From assembly GCA_910591455.2 (NCBI GenBank), contig OU342816.1, forward strand, positions 19,663,702-19,727,701: a DNA stretch of 64,000 nucleotides, given 5' to 3'. Positions within the stretch are counted from its first letter, which is position 1, and every line of letters starts with the position of its first letter. This DNA is from Pholis gunnellus. Its lineage: Eukaryota; Chordata; Actinopteri; Perciformes; Pholidae. This document shows positions 56,292-64,000 of the stretch, in pieces. The notes beneath the pieces were generated by a model. It ran no database searches, had not been told where the DNA came from, and was given only the letters and a program-made list of their open reading frames with translations. The position numbers were made by a program, and so were the translations under genes.

Positions 56292-59200
56292 TATTGACAA
56301 AGGGCCGACTGGGTTTGTCCCAAAGCTTCGACACTCTACACCTGCAAAGGAACAAGCTGAGTCGTCTTATGTTTGCTAGCGGTGCTAAAGGTGATGAGGG
56401 ATGCATCCGGCAGTTTATTGTTGCTTTGTGTTAAATCCACCATTCTCCCTGAGCTTATGTGTTTTTATTTATTTCAGTTATTTTACAGGTGGGAGGAGTA
56501 ATCGCAGTTTGTTTGATTTGGAGGAATCCCATTTCACTGTGACAGCTGCCCGCTGGCATGGTTTGGGGCTGTATGCCAGTTCATGCACACCCATCCTTTG
56601 ACTTGCAGACTGGGATGAGTTATTGCATGAGGAAGTCTTTATGCTCTTGTCAGAATGCATATATTGTCTCCCCCTGTATGACTTGTTCAGTCGATGCCTT
56701 TTCGTGTCACTGCGCTCAGTAATCACTTTTATTGCACTCTAGAAATATGAATTACTGGTTAAATCCAATCAGAACTAAACTGTGTTCTGGCCAAATGAAC
56801 CAGCTGCTGGTGCGGGAGGTTCAGTTCATATCACATGAACATGTGTAATATCTGTCTGAGTGGTTAGTTCATTGCTCACCTTGTGTCGTGACATGGGCAA
56901 AATCAAACTGAATTCAAACAACTCACAATGAGAGCTGTTATTTAGTTATGAACATAATAAATATGGATACACACACACTTACTGTAAGCTCAAAAACATC
57001 AGTCAAATCAGTCAAAATACTGGAGGGCAAAGACATCTTTGCTTTTCATTTTGGAATATGAACACATTTTTTTACTGTCATTTCAAATCCAGTTCCTTTG
57101 CTTTTCCTGTCTCCTTCTGCTTTACAGTTTGATAACAGAGATGTGAGAGGAAAAGAAACCCAGTTGGATGCATTTCAACTCGAAAAGTGCAAAAAGTTGA
57201 TGAAAACATCAAAAGTAGTAACTTTGCAGAGTCAACTAAGGTGCTTTTATGGTGATGAAGTCTGGATGGGGAAAAGAAAAGCCAGAAAAGAAAAGCCTCC
57301 GCCCCCTCGTTGTTGAGCTGGTGGATCATCATGGGATAACAACTGTTGTGTTAGAGCTGTCGCAGCAAACACAACCGGGCCTTCCGGACAGAAACGGTTG
57401 CAGGTTTTTGCTTATGAAAGGCAGTTATAACCACAGTCTCACTGTCAGAGGTTTTTATTGCACATTCCCTCCAGAGAACCTGCAGCATTTGACTGTGCTG
57501 CACAGTCCTGGTTCTGAAGCAGCCAGGCAGAGCTGTATCTGGGGGAGTAGGTACTGCCGGAGGATTAGCTGAGCTGAGTTCCTGGAGAACCTGCAAGATT
57601 AGTTCTGATTTCAGTGGAATCCGACCCGGTAGCACAGATGACAAGCAGTAACAATCTTCTCTCTGATGGTAGGTCATATAGATGCATCAGTGCTAAACTG
57701 AGACTTTAACTGAGTTTAAAGGACCAGTTTTCTCATAATAACTCCATAGTAACTCCAAAGTTACACCTTCAAGTCTTTTGCTTTTGAGGATGTATTTTCT
57801 ATCCAGTTTGTCTCTTGTCCCCTGCAGAATCCTGGCCGGGTTAGACACGCGGCACACACTAACTTACCTTAGAGTTGGTATTTTCTTTGTTTGGCTAATG
57901 TGACTCACCAGCAATATTTACGAGCTATACTATTTGTTGATAAAAATGCACAATGTATGCACGCTTTGCTGCCTATAAGATTTTGACCATTTAAACATCG
58001 CTTTTCCCTTCTTTTTTCTGTAAGTCACTGCCACCTTTGTATAAATTTGAAATCCAGTGACAGGAAATTGTGCCAGGGAACAAACCAAGTTCTTTTTTTG
58101 TACCGATTTAGTTCTCTGCACTGTGAATACATAATTGGCCATCCAGCTGGAATACACAGAGGCAGTTTGTTTACTTCTCCATAACTGTTGTTGTGTGTTC
58201 AAAGTATATTTAGCTGACTCCTCTGAATTCCCATGTAACCTGTGCCTTGCATTACCAGAGAAAACATGCAGCTTTTTCACAGTCCCATTCAGTAAACCCT
58301 AACTAGTGTTGCACATTGTGTACGTGGTTGCTTTCAGTTAAATGCAGCTTTGTGCATGATCTCCTTGAAGAAGAACAAACAATGACTCTTTGTGTTATTG
58401 GAAGTTCTCACAGCTGATGTATTTCTTTAGACGTTCAAAGAACGCTGGCTGCTCTTTGAATAAACAGAACCTACCAAAACTGACGTTACTCATTGTATCA
58501 TATGGAAGGAAAGAATATATGGTACAATCTGACAAATCTTGGATAAGGAATGCTTACTTTCTCACAAAGGCTGGCTGGAGGAGTCAAGTAGCATGATTGA
58601 TGAATTGTGTTTGATGTATTCACTGATCACTGGAGTAATCAATGAGTTATAATGATAGAGAAAAAAGGGCTTCTTGTTTTGTTATTTGTGGTGTATTTGA
58701 ATCACTGTCGACAGTATCAAGTTTGAATAGAAACCGATACTTGGTTGTGTTGTTGCGTTCTAGCTGTAGTTAAAGATCAGTAAAAGTCAGGAAGTCAGAA
58801 AAGATGAGCAACAGGCATACCCAAAATCACTTCAGTTAGCAGCTGCACTTTCACTCTGGAACGAGCAGAATCTGAGGCGCTTCAAAGAGAAAGAGTTTGA
58901 GCGTGGAGACCTCGGTGTCAGTCCACTCTGCCCTGACCTCTATCCATCCATCTTCTCCCCGCCCCTCCCACGTTGCACATGACTGGGCTGTGCCACCATA
59001 GCAACTACTCCACCTCATCGCTTCCTCCCTTCTGTGGACAGAGGAAACCATATCCTCACGTTGAGAACACGCTCAGAACTGAGCTTGACCCGCTGAGCTC
59101 GACCTCATCAAACTTAAAGAGAGGCGTGCTTGAAATTGTGGTGTCGTGACAACATGGTGTGGTGTAGCTTTATTCACTTTGTTCACAACCCTCCAATTCT

Positions 59201-59485
59201 AGATATTTCTACTTGGAAGGAGCTGCCAGGTCCACCCTCACAGGAATATGGGCTCTTCCGGTCAGGTCTGGCTGGTTGGTCGCCACATTTCCTTTTCAGA
59301 TGTTGATGAATGTAGTCTGTCATATGCCATTAGTGATAAACACTCAGAAAACAACAAATAAAGACAACAATGCAGCGAGATTCATGGGCGCTACAGGCTG
59401 CAGCATGCACATGCTCCTCCGTTGCCGTAGCAAAGGTTCAGAATGTATTTGATGATAGTAACAGTGGGTCACCTTTTTGTTGCAG
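55181..59485. other. 3' part of intron 1, unassigned
   Basis: Apart from the (CA)n microsatellite at 56240-56289, no exon, RNA or complete repeat was recognised. The intron ends with a pyrimidine-rich acceptor, ccttttttgttgcag-like, at 59472-59485. Confidence 0.5.
56240..56289. repeat. (CA)n microsatellite
   Basis: About 25 uninterrupted CA dinucleotides. Confidence 0.95.
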
Positions 59486-59592
59486 GGTGGGCTACAGAAA
59501 GTGTGACTGCCTTGTATGGAGAGATCATTGTTTTACCATGCAACAAAGGAGCTCCGGCGCCAGAGGATCTGATGTTCGTCAAGTGGAAATAC
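59486..59592 (+). CDS. alcam: alcam exon 2: N-terminal half of Ig V-domain D1
   Basis: The exon begins after gttgcag and ends at the donor tac|gtaagt. Using the single base from exon 1, it reads GWATESVTALYGEIIVLPCN and continues to LMFVKWKY. LPC carries the B-strand cysteine of the first Ig domain, and VKWKY holds the core tryptophan of strand C. The pattern ALYGExIxxPC...LMFxKWKY is diagnostic for vertebrate ALCAM. D1 mediates homophilic binding and CD6 recognition at the cell surface. The length, 107 bp, leaves phase 0 at the 3' end. Confidence 0.88.
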
Positions 59593-60533
59593 GTAAGTAG
59601 ATGCTGACTCTCAATCCTGTCTGTACCAACTGTCTTTGTGTAAACAGTGCCACAGCTCTTTGTCTTTTTAACATCTTGTGACACGCACACTCAAAAGACC
59701 TTCAATGACCAGTCCATACTTTAACACTTCAGTGTGAGCACTGCAAGACAGAATACGTGTGTAGCCCCTCCATGTGCACATGAATGTTAGCTAACGTAAA
59801 ACTGGAGCTGTGCATGTAATTCTCAGCTCTCGATGTTGTGCAGTGCTAGCTCCCATGCATTGACTCTCGCTCTCACGCCTACATCTATTGGGTGGTGATG
59901 TGCGTCTATTTGTGCTGTTACAGTACTGGTACATGGAGCGGCCAAAAAGGACCAAAAAAGACTTGTATTGCAACAATAACTCAAGTCTTGTTGAATATTT
60001 GACGTCACTAAACAAGTCCTAATATGATAAAAAAAAGCGGTTCCATATTAAGTTTGCTGAGAAGAGCAAGAGATTCCTGTTCAAAGTATTCCCATGGCCA
60101 AATAAAACACTGCATTTGGCTCAAATTATATTGTGACACTTTTTTTACTTTAATAAATAAAATACATATGTTCCTTCAAAATGTTGTACCATGTGAAGTT
60201 CTTTTACAAAACACTTTTTTAGAAAGTTTAAAGGAAAGCTACATTTCAATACCAGACTGATGATTTCCTCATATTTGAACCGTCATTAAAAAAGATTTTT
60301 GCAGCCAGTAATGTTGGATTTCGGTCAGTCGGCATCTGACATCTTGTACTGCTACAATAACCAGCTGACTGTGTAAACATGACCTTACTGGATGAGGGAG
60401 AGCAGGTGGTGAGAAAAGCCAGTGATGCTCATGTAACTTAAGGGAGAAACTACAAGAAATGACTTGAGCCAAGGTTTAATAGCTTATGTCCCTAATAAAA
60501 CATGTTTTCATATCGAGGATGTTGGGAAAATTA
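59593..60533 (+). other. alcam: alcam intron 2, left part
   Basis: Intron 2 spans 59593-61455 (1863 bp). The left part has no exon or recognised repeat. The middle is occupied by the inverted-repeat element 60534-61199. Confidence 0.7.
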
Positions 60534-61199
60534 ACATAGCACAAAAAGTAAGGACATTAGTGTTTGGTAGATTATTTCTTTGTTGTAACAATGCTTCTTG
60601 GCAATACATTTTATACCATTGGAAAGCCTGTTTATTTCCCTTTTAAATGGTGCCACATTTGTAAGGAACATGCATTTGTGGGATGAGCAGCACAGCTGAG
60701 TATGTGGGTTGTGCCCATGAAAAATGTGCCAAATCTTCTCTGCCAATGTCAAACAGCTTATTCTGCTGTTGACTCTTGTTTGGTGTTGTTTGATGGATTG
60801 GATGATTGAAGTCTAAAGAAACATATTGACAATTTAACAATGTATTCATTTAACAAACAGGAGCCTCAGAACACATTTCCCCACAAAAAATGAACTGCTG
60901 TGGCAAGTCAGCCACTGTGGTTGTGTTGGTCACTCTGGCAAGAACAGCTGATCCCACAAGTGTTCAATGGGATTGAGGTCAGGACTGCTGGCAGGCAGAG
61001 AAGATTTGGCAAATTTTTCATGGGCGCAACCCACATACTCAGCTCTGCTGCTCATCCCACAAATGCATGTTCCTTACAAATGTGGCACCATTTAAAAGGG
61101 AAATAAACAGGCTTTCCAACGGTATAAGATTTATTGCCAAGAAGCATTGTCAAAGAAATAATCTACCAAACACAAATTTCCTTACTTTTTGTGCTATGT
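60534..61199. mobile_element. DNA element with about 205-bp terminal inverted repeats
   Basis: Arms 60534-60744 and 60994-61199 are reverse complements with a few indels and roughly 90-95% identity by eye, starting acatagcacaaaaagtaagg on the left. The flanks are TTA at 60531-60533 and 61200-61202, a 3-bp target duplication. The 249-bp interior includes gtgttcaatgggattgaggt, a word also seen in fish Tc1-like transposon sequence. The TTA duplication points to a Harbinger-type element and the long arms to a Tc1/mariner-like one; I cannot decide. It is non-autonomous. Confidence 0.85.
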
Positions 61200-61455
61200 T
61201 TATATGATTAAACAGTAACAATGATGATCTGTGATGCTGAATCTGCTAATTATTGAAGAGACAATGTGACTTGGTAGTTTCAGCTTTTAATTAAATCACA
61301 GTTAGATGTTCTTTGGAGGTCTGCTGATTGACACTAGTTACATGTATGTACATCTCTGTTGGGTGATGTATCCTAAATTGTAATTGAGGAATGAGGAACT
61401 GTGATGTTCAGATTTACAAAATCACCGAAGGTGTCTGTCCTCTCTGTCTCTTCAG

Positions 61456-61675
61456 GAGAATGATGACGACACTGCGGGCGATCTGTTGATCAAACAGGCC
61501 CGCAACGACCAAGCCACGGTTCAGGCCACTGACGATTACGCCGAGAGGGTCAGCATCGATGACAAGTTCAGCCTGCTCATCACCAAGGCCTCGCTCAAAG
61601 ACCAAAAGACCTTCACCTGCATGGTGGTGTCCGGCTCCAACCTCATGGAGTACCCGGTCTCTGTCGCCGTTTACA
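61456..61675 (+). CDS. alcam: alcam exon 3: C-terminal half of Ig V-domain D1
   Basis: The exon starts after gtctcttcag and runs ENDDDTAGDLLIKQARNDQA, then VSIDDKFSLLITKASLKDQK, TFTCMVVSGSNLMEY and PVSVAVY, ending one base into the next codon before gtaagc. TFTC holds the F-strand cysteine that pairs with LPC of exon 2. The usual DxGxYxC motif is DQKTFTC here, as in other ALCAMs. The SLLI segment and the VVSGSNLMEYPV F-G region are typical of the D1 fold. The 220-bp length keeps the frame with exons 2 and 4. I saw no N-glycosylation sequon in this exon. Confidence 0.9.
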
Positions 61676-62942
61676 GTAAGCTCAATATTGACATGAAACA
61701 CCTAAACAATATCTATCCTACAATTTCATTGATGATTTTATCTGAAGTTAGCTTTTAAGCATGTGTGTCTGCAGTGTTTCTGAAGGTCTTGTTCTTATTG
61801 CATTTTTCTCAACATGCACCTTGTTATATAAATGTTCTGGCAATGTTACACGTTGGTCCCATCTGAGGGTTCGATTACTTAACAGTCACGATGGCAGTCT
61901 GGTGAAGTCCAACCTGTGACTTTTCACTTACACTCCAACACTGCATGAATCTCAATTGACTGCTGTCAGATGAATGTGAAGACTGCAGCAGTATCACTTA
62001 TTCATCATCTCCATGAGCTCAAAACTGAAACCCTGCGAATGAGCCGATTTTATGCTGTTAAGGAGATTTTTCTCATGTTAAAATGTCCCAAAAGAAGTGA
62101 AAAATATATATAAAAGAAACACTCGAATTGTCACAATATTCATCATAGAGACCTGCATATATATTACATTGATAGATCACATTTTGAAGCATTGTATTGC
62201 AGAAATGCATTTACACTTCTGAGTGCTAGAATGGTTACTCTGCAGTTATTCTGCAAAAGGATCTTGTGTACATATTAAGACTTTTTCAAATAAATAGATT
62301 CATACAGACTGATCTGATTTTACATTTTGTGAATAATGTCATGTTACAAGCTATTTTGGTGTAATTACCAAGAAGTCACTGATGTAAACAGAAAATCCAC
62401 AGCACTGACTTATTAACCAAAAACTATTATGTTTTTCAAGTGTATTCAAAGATGCATGGAGGGATATTGAGGCAGTTTTCTTAACAAGCAGCTTGGTTTT
62501 AATTGCATTAAATCTCAATGTTGTCTACTGTGTCTGTTGTCTTTTGTTCCTCCCTGTGCATTAGAAAATACAGTTATGGAATTTCAAAGACCGGCCATGT
62601 ATCACCTGCTAATGGGCTTTGCTAACCCAAGCGGGAAAGGCTCAATAGGCCTTAGAGAGAGAATTAGGTGGTAGTTAACATAGGACAAGTTGAAATTATG
62701 TCCTCCAGCTTGATTAATAATAATGCAATAATTTTGCAGCTAAAGTATTTAGATGAACCAGGCTTTCTGCTAGCCATGTGCTGAATGTTGACAGTTATAT
62801 GTTGTACTCACTGTTCCCCTCAGTACTATAGATACATTTAGAAGTTATTGATAGTATGAAGGACATCCAAACAACTTTATAAAAAACCTCCCTGAGCCCA
62901 TCTTTGTGATTCCCAAGCATGATTGTCTCCTTTTGTTTGCAG
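61676..62942 (+). other. alcam: alcam intron 3
   Basis: The 1267-bp intron starts gtaagc and ends tttgtttgcag. No repeat, exon or RNA gene was recognised. The alternative AG two bases further right (62943-62944) would create a stop after about 10 codons, which supports the chosen acceptor. Confidence 0.75.
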
Positions 62943-63007
62943 AGAAACCGTCTTCAGTTCAGATTATGGACAAGACTGAAGTACTGCAGAAGGACAAGGC
63001 AACAACG
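62943..63007 (+). CDS. alcam: alcam exon 4: start of second Ig domain D2
   Basis: With the base carried from exon 3, this exon reads KKPSSVQIMDKTEVLQKDKA and TT, ending at acg|gtaaga. The KKPS... start is the usual D1-D2 linker of ALCAM, and the rest begins strand A of the second V-type domain. The next exon should follow downstream of this window with the D2 B-strand cysteine. The length, 65 bp, leaves phase 0. The remaining three C2-type domains, the transmembrane segment and the short cytoplasmic tail are outside the window. Confidence 0.82.
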
Positions 63008-63552
63008 GTAAGATTCACTACAGCCTTTACATTTGAATGCTCTGTGCCGTGGAAGTGCGAAGCTGTCCTGAATTCAAGTGTGTAGGCTGTGGTATGTTCG
63101 TCATTTGTAGTGTTATGGGCTGACTGTAAATATTGAGTGAAGACCGCTCAGAATGTGACGTGAAAGCCCGTTGAGAGTATTGAATGAGTTGCCATTGTGG
63201 TCTGCAGGGACACGCAGGAGTCTGACATGTTGGATAACATGCAGTCCAAGCAGCCTGAGGCCTTCGAGGAAGTCTGGAAGAGTAGTTGATATGAGATTTA
63301 TGATTCAGCTGCGGTCAGAGCAATGCTGTAGTATAAGATAACTGAACTCTAATTACCTCTAATACTTTTGTTGGACAACCGCTAAACATTTCAGACTATG
63401 ACAGCACACACAAATGTGTGCTTTAAGAACAACACATATGTTTCTAAATCTTTCTTTCATTCATTGTTAAACACTTACTCTTGCAAGAACTTCTCTCTTT
63501 TTTTTGCTGTTTATTTTCATTCCCTGAACACACACACACACACACAAACATA

Positions 63553-63605
<53 letters not shown>

Positions 63606-64000
63606 ATACAAGTATCTTTTGGAAAAAAAGAGACAACTTTTGAAAATTAGCACTTTTACAGTGGTCATCTGCCTCCTCTCTCTCTCTAGCAAGCAGTGCA
63701 CATTTACTCCACCACATATACACATTTATTATGGATCAAGTGAGTGCTGCTGCCTCCATCGGTATTCCCACCTAAGAAATCTGCTGCTGTTGAACAGCTT
63801 TGAGCATTTTGTGGTGAGGGGAGAGAGACAAAGAGAGACGCAGGGTAAGAAAAAAAAAGAGTGGAAGAGAGGGATTTCAGTTTTGATAACTTGCAGGAGG
63901 GATGATGGAGGGCACGGCTGCTTCATACTCAAGTGGAATTCCAAATTAGAGGAAAGTGTCATGTTGAGTGGTGGAGAATGCAGCAAGCCTAAACGGTCTC
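63008..64000 (+). other. alcam: alcam intron 4, start only
   Basis: The donor is gtaaga. The intron runs past the right edge. Apart from the (CA)n run at 63528-63603 no repeat or exon was recognised. Confidence 0.6.
63528..63603. repeat. (CA)n microsatellite, interrupted
   Basis: About 35 CA dinucleotides with acaaacatacaaacac interruptions near 63545-63560. Confidence 0.95.

Larger units (their letters stand above)
17359..59485 (+). other. alcam: alcam intron 1 (about 42.1 kb)
   Basis: The donor gtaagc follows exon 1, and the acceptor is ttttttgttgcag-like sequence ending at 59485. No further in-phase coding exon with splice sites was recognised inside. The intron is a reservoir of transposons, a minisatellite, microsatellites and hairpins, listed separately. 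A long first intron between the signal peptide exon and the V-domain exon is usual for vertebrate ALCAM genes. Regulatory elements may be present but cannot be recognised without conservation data. Confidence 0.75.

Noticed and set aside
56198..56434. Frame with a poly-His/Thr run
   Set aside because: It is translated from the (CA)n microsatellite.

Overview
This window is vertebrate nuclear DNA, almost certainly from a spiny-rayed teleost fish. Evidence: canonical GT-AG introns, very long non-coding stretches, abundant (CA)n microsatellites, and a typical teleost transposon mixture (Ty3/gypsy, BEL/Pao, CR1/L2-type LINEs, hAT, PIF-Harbinger, TTAA-type MITEs). The species cannot be named from the sequence alone.

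The only host gene I can support is the 5' part of alcam (activated leukocyte cell adhesion molecule, CD166; neurolin/DM-GRASP in fish) on the + strand. Four coding exons join in phase: exon 1 (17301-17358, signal peptide), exon 2 (59486-59592) and exon 3 (61456-61675), which together form the first V-type Ig domain, and exon 4 (62943-63007, start of the second Ig domain). Intron 1 is about 42.1 kb, introns 2 and 3 are 1.9 and 1.3 kb, and intron 4 runs off the right edge. Whether this is the a or b paralogue is undecided.

Layout. 1-4650: 3' portion of a decayed Ty3/gypsy element with polypurine tract and 3' LTR. 4680-7100: truncated BEL/Pao gag region. 7376-8697: 3' end of a LINE on the - strand. 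10100-10490 and 13658-14095: two inverted 3' ends of a second LINE family. 12020-12729: a DNA element with 15-bp perfect terminal inverted repeats. 16698-17300: promoter-proximal and 5' UTR sequence of alcam, of which 334 bp is duplicated almost perfectly in intron 1 (19831-20164).

Intron 1 holds a 35-copy, 35-bp minisatellite (24663-25879), three delimited hAT elements with 8-bp target duplications (27571-28575, 29863-30865, 39645-40511), a TTAA-flanked MITE (30949-31267), a decayed ZBED-like hAT fragment (46560-47192), a PIF-Harbinger deletion derivative with remnants of both of its genes (51046-52548), and two near-perfect hairpins (53188-53234, 53914-53966). Intron 2 contains a 666-bp element with about 205-bp inverted arms (60534-61199).

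No RNA gene, CRISPR array or operon structure is supported. The most unusual features are the 334-bp promoter-region duplication, the polarised minisatellite, the compact hAT elements that keep only a BED zinc finger, and the 25-bp-arm palindrome. Family names come from recognising motifs by eye; no database search was run.
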